Shown: positions 5,725 through 13,450 of the stretch, one piece after another
How the letters are laid out: each line of letters starts with the position of its first letter
Position numbering within the stretch: the first letter of the stretch is position 1
Translations under genes and position numbers: made by a program
Notes under the pieces: model-generated
Seen by the model: the letters and a program-made list of their open reading frames with translations, nothing else
Told to the model about the DNA's origin: nothing
Database searches by the model: none
NCBI GenBank assembly: GCA_002747735.1
Contig: PDQE01000049.1
Span: 1-15,019 of the forward strand
Direction: 5' to 3'
Source: Flavobacteriales bacterium
GTDB lineage: Bacteria; Bacteroidota; Bacteroidia; Flavobacteriales; Flavobacteriaceae
DNA: 15,019 bases

Positions 5725-5732
5725 TATTTTTG
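5725..5732 (+). promoter_or_regulatory. Promoter-like element upstream of ftsK
   Basis: TATTTTTG matches TAnnTTTG, with the predicted start near 5737, about 15 bases before the ftsK ATG. The -33 region is A/T-rich but not a good match. It suggests that ftsK and the genes after it can be transcribed independently of tpx-dgkA. Confidence 0.45.
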
Positions 5733-5752
5733 CTCATTACTATCAATTATTA

Positions 5753-8122
5753 ATGGCAACAAAGAAGAAAAAGAAAAGAACAACTAAGGCCGGCAAACAG
5801 AACAAATTAATTGCTTTCTTTAAAAATAAACAAACCCATCTTGTGTTTGGCTTGTTTTTAATGGTTTTTGCTGTATTTTTACTTATATCCTTTATCTCTT
5901 TTTTATCAGCGTGGAAAGCGGATCAGAGTCAACTGTATTTATTTTCCGAACGGTTGGTGGAAACAAAGAATCTGTTGGGTAAGATAGGGGCATATCTCAG
6001 CCACTTTTTTATTTACCGTGGGTTTGGCCTTTCTGCTTTTTTACTGCCTTTTTTATTGTTTTTTACGGGATTAACAATTGTCTTAAATACTACGTTTAGG
6101 CCGGTTCGGCGAGCGTGGTTTTGGGCTACTTTAGTTGCTGTATGGGCTGCTGTAGCCATAGCATTTTTGTTTGACGATGCTTCACTTTACAGTGGTGTTA
6201 TCGGTTATGAACTTAATGATTATTTACAGGATTTTATCGGAAAAACCGGGATATTTTTGATATTGTTGTTTTCCTTATTGGCAATGGTTATAGTATATTT
6301 TAAAATCACCACAGACAATATTAAGGCTGCTGTACCCAAAAAATCCTCAAATAGAAACAAAGGAATAGACGATGTAACGGATGAGGGATACATATCTGAA
6401 ACCATTCCGGAAAAACCGGAATCGGAATTAGAACTATCAGTAAAGAAAAAAAAGGATGCTAAAAAGCCGAAAAATAAACCAATAGTAGATGTAAAATTAG
6501 TAAATAACGAAGCCCAAAAAGAAAAAGAAAGCGTAAAAATAGAAGTAGAAAAAACTTTTGAGGAAGACCATCTGGTGGAAAATCTTTCCAACGAACTGGT
6601 AGATAATTTTGGTGAATTTGACCCTACTCTGGAATTGCCCAATTACAAATTTCCTACTTTGGATCTTTTAAAGGAATACGACAATGAGAATATAAAGATA
6701 GATCAGGAAGAGTTAGAGGTAAACAAAGACAAAATTGTTGAGACGTTAAGCAATTATAAAATAGGAATAGCAACTATAAAAGCAACGATAGGGCCTACGG
6801 TAACATTATACGAAATAGTTCCTGAGGCTGGAGTTCGGATTTCAAAAATTAAAAATTTGGAAGATGATATTGCGTTGTCTCTGGCCGCTTTGGGCATTAG
6901 GATAATAGCCCCTATTCCCGGCAGGGGTACCATTGGAATAGAAGTTCCCAATAAACATGCTACCGTGGTTTCTATGAAATCTGTTTTATCTACGCAAAAA
7001 TTTCAAAATGCCGATATGCAATTGCCATTGGCATTGGGCAAAACCATATCTAACGAAACTTTTGTAATTGACTTGGCAAAAATGCCCCACTTACTTATGG
7101 CAGGTGCTACCGGACAGGGAAAATCAGTAGGTTTAAATGCGGTGCTTACCTCTCTGCTATACAAAAAACATCCGGCGGAAGTAAAGTTTGTGTTGGTTGA
7201 CCCTAAAAAGGTAGAATTAACATTATTCAATAAAATAGAACGACATTATCTGGCCAAACTACCAGATGTTGAAGAAGCTATTATTACCGATACCAAAAGT
7301 GTAATTAATACGTTGAATTCGTTATGTATAGAAATGGATGATAGGTATAATCTACTAAAAGAAGCCTACGTAAGAAACATTAAGGAATACAACAAAAAAT
7401 TTAAAGCCAGAAAACTTAATCCGGAAAACGGGCATAAGTTTTTGCCTTATATTATCTTAGTGATTGATGAATTTGCTGATTTAATTATGACAGCCGGTAA
7501 AGAAATTGAAGGCCCTATTGCTCGTTTAGCACAGTTGGCAAGAGCCGTAGGTATACACCTTATTGTAGCTACACAAAGGCCTTCTGTGAATGTAATAACA
7601 GGAATTATTAAAGCCAATTTTCCGGTTAGAGTGGCATTTAGGGTAACTTCAAAGATAGATTCAAGAACTATATTAGATACCCAAGGGGCGGATCAACTCA
7701 TTGGTAAAGGAGATATGTTAATCTCTACAGGAAATGACATTACCCGCCTGCAATGTGCTTTTGTGGACACTCCGGAAGTGGATAGAATTACAGACTTTAT
7801 AGGTTCGCAAAGGGCATATCCCAGTGCTCATATTTTACCGGAATATGAAAGTGACGAAAACGGCACAAGTATTGATGTTGATTTAGAAGACAGAGATGAA
7901 TTGTTTGAAGATGCTGCACATGTTATTGTAGTTGCTCAGCAGGGTTCGGCATCTTTATTGCAAAGAAAATTAAAATTGGGTTACAATCGTGCCGGAAGAA
8001 TTATAGACCAGTTAGAAGCAGCCGGTGTGGTGGGCCCTTTTGAAGGTAGTAAAGCCAGACAAGTTTTAGTACCGGATATTATGGCTTTGGAAGAGTTATT
8101 AAAAAATGAACAAATAAATTAA
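5753..8122 (+). CDS. ftsK: DNA translocase FtsK
   Basis: A 789-residue divisome ATPase that pumps chromosomal DNA through the closing septum and activates XerCD recombination at dif. After a lysine-rich start, the N-terminal quarter has four membrane helices (about residues 29-52, 92-112, 120-141, 164-184). Then comes a charged, low-complexity linker (about 190-300), short compared with the E. coli linker. The motor follows: alpha/beta domains with Walker A GATGQGKS (451-458) and Walker B ILVIDEFADL with D572/E573. The C-terminal gamma winged helix (about 713-789) contains QGSASLLQRKLKLGYNRAGR, which reads the KOPS polarity sequence. All parts are intact. lolA begins 12 bases downstream. Confidence 0.97.
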   Translation: MATKKKKKRTTKAGKQNKLIAFFKNKQTHLVFGLFLMVFAVFLLISFISFLSAWKADQSQLYLFSERLVETKNLLGKIGAYLSHFFIYRGFGLSAFLLPFLLFFTGLTIVLNTTFRPVRRAWFWATLVAVWAAVAIAFLFDDASLYSGVIGYELNDYLQDFIGKTGIFLILLFSLLAMVIVYFKITTDNIKAAVPKKSSNRNKGIDDVTDEGYISETIPEKPESELELSVKKKKDAKKPKNKPIVDVKLVNNEAQKEKESVKIEVEKTFEEDHLVENLSNELVDNFGEFDPTLELPNYKFPTLDLLKEYDNENIKIDQEELEVNKDKIVETLSNYKIGIATIKATIGPTVTLYEIVPEAGVRISKIKNLEDDIALSLAALGIRIIAPIPGRGTIGIEVPNKHATVVSMKSVLSTQKFQNADMQLPLALGKTISNETFVIDLAKMPHLLMAGATGQGKSVGLNAVLTSLLYKKHPAEVKFVLVDPKKVELTLFNKIERHYLAKLPDVEEAIITDTKSVINTLNSLCIEMDDRYNLLKEAYVRNIKEYNKKFKARKLNPENGHKFLPYIILVIDEFADLIMTAGKEIEGPIARLAQLARAVGIHLIVATQRPSVNVITGIIKANFPVRVAFRVTSKIDSRTILDTQGADQLIGKGDMLISTGNDITRLQCAFVDTPEVDRITDFIGSQRAYPSAHILPEYESDENGTSIDVDLEDRDELFEDAAHVIVVAQQGSASLLQRKLKLGYNRAGRIIDQLEAAGVVGPFEGSKARQVLVPDIMALEELLKNEQIN

Positions 8123-8134
8123 AAAATAAAGAAT

Positions 8135-8779
8135 ATGAACAAATTGTTATACGTAGTAATGCTATTAGTAGGTGCAATTGGCTTTGCACAGAATGATGCA
8201 AAAGCGGAAAAACTTTTAGACGAGGTAACACAGAAGATAAATGGTTATGATAATATTTATATAGACTTTACCTATGTGTTAGAAAATACAGAGGAAAATA
8301 TAAAGCAGGAAACACGCGGCGATGTTACTTTAAAAGGCGATTTGTACCATGTAAATTTTCTGGGTACAAAACAAATTTTTGACGGTAAAAATACTTATAC
8401 CATAATTACCGAAGATCAGGAAGTAAACATAACCAATGCTCAGGAAAATGAAGAAGAAACCTTAACGCCTTCTAAATTTTTTACTTTTTATAAAAACGGT
8501 TTTACCTATAAATGGGATAAATTAGAAAATATGAATGGCAGAAAAATTCAATATGTAAAATTATTGCCTATTGATAGCGATTCTGATATAAAACATATTT
8601 TACTGGGTGTAGATGTAAATACCAGACATATATATAAACTGATAGAGACTGGTAATAATAACACCACCACCACTTTAACGGTGGCTGAGTTTAAGCCTAA
8701 TGAAACAATCTCCAGTCAGCTTTTCTCTTTTGATGAACCTAAATATAAGGCTCAAGGCTATTTGATAAACAGATTATAA
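8135..8779 (+). CDS. lolA: LolA-like outer-membrane lipoprotein carrier
   Basis: A 214-residue periplasmic carrier that takes lipoproteins released from the inner membrane to the outer membrane. A Sec signal peptide is clear (MNKLLYVVMLLVGAIGFA, cleavage likely after Ala18). The mature part shows the LolA/LolB half-barrel pattern: an amphipathic N-terminal helix (AEKLLDEVTQKINGYDNIYI), then alternating strands such as ETRGDVTLKGDLYHVNF, KQIFDGKNTYTI and a terminal SSQLFSFDEPKYKAQGY. It is 12 bases after ftsK and 37 before the LptF/G permease, so lipoprotein and LPS export genes sit together. Sequence divergence from proteobacterial LolA is expected in this phylum. Confidence 0.85.
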   Translation: MNKLLYVVMLLVGAIGFAQNDAKAEKLLDEVTQKINGYDNIYIDFTYVLENTEENIKQETRGDVTLKGDLYHVNFLGTKQIFDGKNTYTIITEDQEVNITNAQENEEETLTPSKFFTFYKNGFTYKWDKLENMNGRKIQYVKLLPIDSDSDIKHILLGVDVNTRHIYKLIETGNNNTTTTLTVAEFKPNETISSQLFSFDEPKYKAQGYLINRL

Positions 8780-8816
8780 ATTTTACATAACGTTGTAAAC
8801 TAAAAATGGCTCTTAG

Positions 8817-10262
8817 GTGAAAATATTAACCAGATATATCCTCAAAAGCTTTTTAGTTCCTTTTCTGGCTACATTTATTATTATTCTCTTTGTACTGGTA
8901 ATGCAAATGCTTTGGTTACAGTTTGATAGAATAGCCGGTAAAGGAATAGGAGTGGGGCATATTTTGCAGTTTTTGGGCTATATTGCTCAAATGCAGGTTC
9001 CGCTGGCTTTGCCCATTGCCATTTTATTGTCCTCTATCATGACCCTAGGGAATTTTGGTGAAAATTATGAATTTGCGGCCATAAAATCTGCCGGTATTTC
9101 CTTACAGCGATTTATTAAACCATTGGTTATTTTAATGGTGGCTCTTAGTCTTTTGAACTTTCTGTTTTTAAATTACGCTTTTCCCAGAGCAGCATTTAAA
9201 TTTAAAAACATGCTTAGCGACTTAAAAAAAACCGAGCCTGCACTAGCCTTGGTGCCGGGCACTTTTAATTCAGAAATACCGGGATACAGCATTAAATTTG
9301 ATGAGAAATACGGCAAAGATGAAAACCTCTTAAAAAACGTATTAATTTACTACGATTTAGATAAAAGACAGGCCAATGTAAAGGTAATTACTGCCGAAAA
9401 CGGTGAAATTACTTCCGAAAAAGGCAGTAGGTATATGTCGTTAATCTTGAATAATGGCTATCATTTTGAGGAATTACCGGAAAATAGTTTTAATTATAAT
9501 AAAGGCATGAAAATGCCCGGAACTAAATCCCATTTTGACCAATATCACATAAATATAGATGTGTCTAAAATGAGTAATATAAATTCTCGGGAATACAAAG
9601 AAGACCGTGAAATGCTCAGTTTAAGGCAATTGGAATACTTTTCTGATTCGCTATCGCCGCCTTACTCAGAATATGTAAAAAACAAGGCCAAATCTTTCCT
9701 GATTCGGTCTGCCATAAAAGACAGTTTGTTAGATACATTGGCTAATAAGTATAGAAAAGAAAATATTTTGGATAATTATAACAAGAATGAAAAAATTATT
9801 GTCCTTAATAATGCTTCAAATAATATAAAACGTACCATAGACGATATAGAGGGATTTGACGGAACATTAAAAAACAAACAAAAGATGATTAATGTTTACG
9901 ATACCGAAATACATAGGCGATTGGCTTTTTCACTGGCTTGTGTCGTTTTGTTTTTTATAGGGGCACCCTTAGGTTCCATCATCAGGAAAGGTGGTTTTGG
10001 GTTCCCTATGGTTATGGCCATTGTAATCTTTGTAATTTACTTTTTTATGTCTACATTGGGCAGAAATATGGCCTATGCTGGTACGGTAAGCCCGGCTTTG
10101 GGCGGTTGGTTAGCTACCATTATTTTATTACCTCTTGGTATTTTGTTAACTTTACGGGTAACTAAGGACAAAGGCATGTTTAATATAGATATGTTTTTAC
10201 AACCCGTTATCAGATTTTTTGATAATTTTTTTAAAAAGAAACCTAATAAAATAAGCGTATAA
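8817..10262 (+). CDS. LptF/LptG-family (YjgP/YjgQ) LPS export permease
   Basis: The membrane subunit of the LptB2FG ABC transporter that lifts LPS out of the inner membrane into the Lpt bridge. It has three N-terminal helices (about residues 12-33, 51-77, 101-121), a large periplasmic beta-jellyroll region (about 130-360), and three C-terminal helices (about 368-385, 395-415, 425-447). The family pattern of opening ILTRYILKSFL and GAPLGSIIRKGGFGFPMVMA is visible. At 481 residues it is longer than E. coli LptF/G because the segment before helix 4 is extended. The start is GTG: a TAG directly precedes it in frame and the N-terminus matches the family. A four-codon mini-ORF (8806-8820) overlaps the start. 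LptF versus LptG cannot be decided. Its stop overlaps the ribB ATG (TAATG). Confidence 0.9.
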   Translation: MKILTRYILKSFLVPFLATFIIILFVLVMQMLWLQFDRIAGKGIGVGHILQFLGYIAQMQVPLALPIAILLSSIMTLGNFGENYEFAAIKSAGISLQRFIKPLVILMVALSLLNFLFLNYAFPRAAFKFKNMLSDLKKTEPALALVPGTFNSEIPGYSIKFDEKYGKDENLLKNVLIYYDLDKRQANVKVITAENGEITSEKGSRYMSLILNNGYHFEELPENSFNYNKGMKMPGTKSHFDQYHINIDVSKMSNINSREYKEDREMLSLRQLEYFSDSLSPPYSEYVKNKAKSFLIRSAIKDSLLDTLANKYRKENILDNYNKNEKIIVLNNASNNIKRTIDDIEGFDGTLKNKQKMINVYDTEIHRRLAFSLACVVLFFIGAPLGSIIRKGGFGFPMVMAIVIFVIYFFMSTLGRNMAYAGTVSPALGGWLATIILLPLGILLTLRVTKDKGMFNIDMFLQPVIRFFDNFFKKKPNKISV

Positions 10263-11407
10263 TGCTTACAACAAAAGAAAAATCCATTCAATTAAATACC
10301 ATAAAAGAAGCTATTGCGGATATTAAAAAAGGCAAGATAGTTATAGTGGTAGATGATGAAGATCGGGAAAATGAAGGCGATTTTATAGCTGCTGCCGAGA
10401 TGGTTACGCCGGAGATGATAAATTTTATGTCTAGTCAAGGTAGGGGGCTTATCTGTGTGCCGTTGATGGATGAGCGATGTGAAAAACTGGGTTTGGAAAT
10501 GATGGTACGGAACAATACAGTACTGCATCAGACTCAATTTACCGTTTCCGTAGATTTAATAGGTAATGGCTGTACCACGGGTATTTCCGTTCAGGACAGA
10601 TCAAAAACTATAAAGGCTCTTGTAGATGAAAAAACAAAACCTCACAATCTGGGTCGTCCGGGCCATATATTTCCGCTAAAGGCAAAAAATGGCGGTGTTT
10701 TAAGAAGGACAGGCCATACTGAAGCTGCCGTGGACTTGGCCAGACTGGCCGGTTTGAAACCTGCAGGAATTCTTGTGGAAATCCTCAATGAAGACGGCTC
10801 TATGGCTCGTTTGCCGCAATTGGTGGAGGTAGCTAAAAAACATGACTTAAAAATAATTTCTATTGAAGATTTGGTGGCGTATAGAATGCTACATGATTCC
10901 TTAATTAAAAAGGTGGAAGATTTTGAATTGAAATCACGTTTTGGTTCTTTTAGGCTCAGGGCATACAAGCAAACCACTAATAATCAGGTGCATATTGCAT
11001 TAACTAAGGGTGTGTGGAGTGATGATGAACCTGTTTTGGTAAGAGTAAACTCTACTTTGATAAACAATGACATTATCCGTTTGCTTACTACAAAACCAGA
11101 TGACTCTTTTAGCCGAATGTTTAAATTAATTAATGATGCGGGAAAAGGAGTTATTGTTTTTATCAATCAGGAAAATCAATCTTTTAATTTAATAAATCGA
11201 CTTCATTTAATAAAGAACCTGCAGGAGGAACGTAAAACAGAAGTGCCAAAAATAGAAATAGACGAAAAAGATTTTGGGATAGGAGCTCAAATTCTACATG
11301 ATTTGGGTATTTCCAAATTGCGAATTATCACCAATGACACCCAGCTAAAAAAGCGAGTGGGTATTATTGGTTATGGGTTAGAGATTGTGGACAATGTGGG
11401 GTGCTGA
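10262..11407 (+). CDS. ribB: 3,4-dihydroxy-2-butanone-4-phosphate synthase with a degenerate GTP cyclohydrolase II-like tail
   Basis: The N-terminal domain (about residues 8-210) is a full RibB, which converts ribulose 5-phosphate to the four-carbon riboflavin precursor. The acidic loop DDEDRENEGD (31-40), TTGISVQDRSKTI (105-117), GRPGHIFPL (131-139) and RRTGHTEAAVDLARLAG (148-164) are intact. The C-terminal domain (about 225-381) follows the RibA fold from FGSFRLRAY through FGIGAQILHDLG to RVGIIGYGLEIV. It lacks the zinc-binding cysteines: the usual HSECxTGD...CDCG region reads NSTLINNDIIRLLTTKPDD (263-281). GRGIGL is replaced by NQSFNL (305-310). GTP cyclohydrolase activity is therefore unlikely, and a separate ribA is expected elsewhere. 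The ATG overlaps the upstream stop by one base, so expression is probably coupled. Confidence 0.93.
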   Translation: MLTTKEKSIQLNTIKEAIADIKKGKIVIVVDDEDRENEGDFIAAAEMVTPEMINFMSSQGRGLICVPLMDERCEKLGLEMMVRNNTVLHQTQFTVSVDLIGNGCTTGISVQDRSKTIKALVDEKTKPHNLGRPGHIFPLKAKNGGVLRRTGHTEAAVDLARLAGLKPAGILVEILNEDGSMARLPQLVEVAKKHDLKIISIEDLVAYRMLHDSLIKKVEDFELKSRFGSFRLRAYKQTTNNQVHIALTKGVWSDDEPVLVRVNSTLINNDIIRLLTTKPDDSFSRMFKLINDAGKGVIVFINQENQSFNLINRLHLIKNLQEERKTEVPKIEIDEKDFGIGAQILHDLGISKLRIITNDTQLKKRVGIIGYGLEIVDNVGC

Positions 11408-11541
11408 GTTGGCAATTTGGGTTGTGGTTCAACATATCAATAGGTTAAATATTGTGTAAAGTACGTGCTATAGGTGTTTTGTTTTGTGTTTTTTTAATGA
11501 AGTGATAATTAATTTCTATGTCCTATAATCGTAATTTTCCC

Positions 11542-11549
11542 TAATTTCG
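11542..11549 (+). promoter_or_regulatory. Promoter of lpxK-punA
   Basis: TAATTTCG differs from the TAnnTTTG -7 consensus at one position. The predicted start of transcription (about 11554) falls at or next to the lpxK GTG, so the mRNA may be leaderless or nearly so. The -33 region is not convincing. The 147-base gap before it contains no clear terminator for the ribB transcript. Confidence 0.4.
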
Positions 11550-11554
11550 CAACC

Positions 11555-12598
11555 GTGCAATTTTGGCGAAAAATATTATATCCTTTCTCTCTAATTTACG
11601 GGGAAATTACCACGCTTCGGAATCGGTTGTATAACCGGAAAATCTTAAAATCCACTGGTTTTGACATTCCGATAATAACTGTGGGTAACCTTAGTGTTGG
11701 AGGTACCGGTAAAACACCGCAAATTGAATATCTTATCCGGTTATTGTCTGATAAATGTAAAGTGGCTGTCCTTAGCAGGGGTTACAAACGCAGTTCAAGC
11801 GGATTTATTATTGCTGATAAAAACAGCTCTGCAAAAACCGTAGGGGATGAACCGCTACAATACTTTAAAAAATTCCAAAACATTATTGTTGCTGTAGATG
11901 CGGATAGGGTAAACGGGATTACAAACTTATTGGCATTAGCCTCCAAACCGGATGTAATCTTATTAGACGATGCTTTTCAGCACAGAAAAGTAAAGTCCGG
12001 CTTAAATATTTTACTTACACAATACGGTCAGCTTTATAGTGATGATACCGTCTTGCCGACAGGAAATCTACGAGAGAAAAAATCAGGTGCAGACAGGGCG
12101 GAAGTAGTTGTAGTTACCAAATGTCCTGATGAACTATCGGAAATGCAACAGTTTACAATTGCACAACAATTGCAGATAAAAAATTACCAAACACTATTTT
12201 TTTCTAAAATTGTTTATGTCGATAAAATAATAGGTAAAAAGGATACTATTGAAGTAAATAAATTAAAAAAATACAATGTTTTATTGGTTACCGGAATTGC
12301 CAAAACCAATCCGCTTACCGATTATTTAACCAAAATTGATGTAGATTTTAAGCATCTAAAATTTGCTGACCATTATGTATTTAAAGAAAAAGATTTTAAG
12401 GCCGTAGAAACAGCCTACAAAAGATTAAAAGGTGATAAGAAAATTATATTAACCACGGAAAAAGATTATGTGAGAAGTTTTGAAGAAAGTAATTTACCCA
12501 TCTTTTATCTTCCTATTAAGACAGAATTTATAGATCATCAATCAGATTTTGACAAAATAATTTTAAACTATGTGGAACAAAGTACAAGAAACCGTTAA
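11555..12598 (+). CDS. lpxK: Tetraacyldisaccharide 4'-kinase
   Basis: LpxK adds the 4'-phosphate to the tetraacyl-disaccharide precursor, giving lipid IVA, at the inner face of the inner membrane. The N-terminal hydrophobic/basic segment (FWRKILYPFSLIYGEIT, residues 3-19) would anchor it. Walker A is VGGTGKTP (48-55). The catalytic/nucleotide motif DDAFQHR (138-144) has Ala where many homologues have Gly. SRGYKR (74-79) and GDEPLQ (97-102) are also typical. The start is GTG, chosen because it matches the family N-terminus. At 347 residues it has normal length. It overlaps punA by 29 bases. Its presence implies that the cell makes lipid A. Confidence 0.94.
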   Translation: MQFWRKILYPFSLIYGEITTLRNRLYNRKILKSTGFDIPIITVGNLSVGGTGKTPQIEYLIRLLSDKCKVAVLSRGYKRSSSGFIIADKNSSAKTVGDEPLQYFKKFQNIIVAVDADRVNGITNLLALASKPDVILLDDAFQHRKVKSGLNILLTQYGQLYSDDTVLPTGNLREKKSGADRAEVVVVTKCPDELSEMQQFTIAQQLQIKNYQTLFFSKIVYVDKIIGKKDTIEVNKLKKYNVLLVTGIAKTNPLTDYLTKIDVDFKHLKFADHYVFKEKDFKAVETAYKRLKGDKKIILTTEKDYVRSFEESNLPIFYLPIKTEFIDHQSDFDKIILNYVEQSTRNR

Positions 12599-13382
12599 CT
12601 TTCTACAAAATAAGGGATTTTTAAACATAGATTTTGCCATTGTTTTAGGTAGTGGATTAGGTGGGTTAACGGATGATATAGCGGTAGAAAAGGAATTGGA
12701 ATACAGAGATATTCCTAATTTTCCCACAACTTCCGTATCCGGACATAAAGGTAAATTGATTTTGGGTAAACTTTCCAGTAAAAGAGTAGTAGTTATGCAG
12801 GGCAGGTTTCATTATTATGAGGGTTGGTCTATGCAAAAGGTTACTTTTCCCATAAGGGTTTTTAATTTTCTGGAAATAAAAAAATTAATTGTATCCAATG
12901 CTTCCGGCGGGGTAAATCCCAATTTTTCCGTGGGCGATATTATGGTAATTACAGATCATATAAATTTAATGCCTGAACATCCTCTCCGGGGCAAATACGA
13001 TAAAAAATTTGGTCCAAGGTTTGTAGATATGCACGAACCGTATAACAGAAAAATGATAGCACAATTAAGAACAACAGCAAAAAATCTAAAGATTGATATA
13101 AAAGAAGGAGTTTATCTCGCTTTACAAGGCCCTACTTTTGAGACCCCTGCTGAATACAATATGATACGGTCTTTGGGAGCCGATGCCGTAGGAATGAGTA
13201 CCGTTCCGGAAGTGATAGTAGCCAGGCAAATGGATATGGATTGTTTAGGAATATCTGTAATTACTGATTTGGGCGGAGCAGATAATATACAGCCGGTTTC
13301 TCATGCCGAGGTGCAAAAAGTAGCCTATGCCTCTGGTAAGAAAATGACCAAAATGGTGGCCGCCTTTTTGGCAAATTACTAA
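12570..13382 (+). CDS. punA: Purine nucleoside phosphorylase, trimeric PNP type
   Basis: The enzyme splits purine (deoxy)ribonucleosides with phosphate into base and (deoxy)ribose 1-phosphate for salvage. Phosphate and ribose contacts are present: GSGLGG (27-32, Ser28), SGHKG (57-61), RFHYYEG (79-85, His81), ASGGVNPNFSVGD (111-123), the base-binding Glu191 in GPTFETPAE, Met209 in GMSTVPE and His245. The residue corresponding to human Asn243, which recognises 6-oxopurines, is Asp233 (VITDLGG), so specificity may differ. The ATG at 12570 lies inside lpxK and matches the family N-terminus (MWNKVQETV), implying translational coupling. A strong terminator follows the stop. Confidence 0.94.
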   Translation: MWNKVQETVNFLQNKGFLNIDFAIVLGSGLGGLTDDIAVEKELEYRDIPNFPTTSVSGHKGKLILGKLSSKRVVVMQGRFHYYEGWSMQKVTFPIRVFNFLEIKKLIVSNASGGVNPNFSVGDIMVITDHINLMPEHPLRGKYDKKFGPRFVDMHEPYNRKMIAQLRTTAKNLKIDIKEGVYLALQGPTFETPAEYNMIRSLGADAVGMSTVPEVIVARQMDMDCLGISVITDLGGADNIQPVSHAEVQKVAYASGKKMTKMVAAFLANY

Positions 13383-13398
13383 TGTTTAAACTAAATAG

Positions 13399-13435
13399 AA
13401 AAAGCCGCTAATACTTAAGTACAGCGGCTTTTTTT
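13399..13435. terminator. Strong bidirectional rho-independent terminator
   Basis: An 11-bp stem (AAAAAGCCGCT at 13399-13409 with its complement at 13423-13433) flanks a 13-base loop and continues into a run of seven T (13429-13435). On the other strand the A-run becomes a T-tract. It lies between the convergent punA (17 bases away) and coiled-coil gene (15 bases away), so it serves both. The loop itself contains the small palindrome TACTTAAGTA. Confidence 0.92.
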
Positions 13436-13450
13436 GTTGAACTTATTTTT

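Noticed and set aside
6220..6642. 140-codon open frame on the minus strand opposite ftsK
   Set aside because: It is a shadow of the ftsK linker: serine/phenylalanine-rich, as expected from the complement of Glu/Lys-rich codons, with no start context or motif. The ftsK frame is certain.
10642..10977. 111-codon minus-strand open frame opposite ribB
   Set aside because: It is antisense to highly conserved RibB motifs and has no promoter or family features of its own.
11408..11554. Gap between ribB and lpxK, checked for a riboswitch or terminator
   Set aside because: I found no stable GC stem, no T-tract after a stem and no FMN-riboswitch-like conserved blocks. Only the lpxK promoter box stands out.
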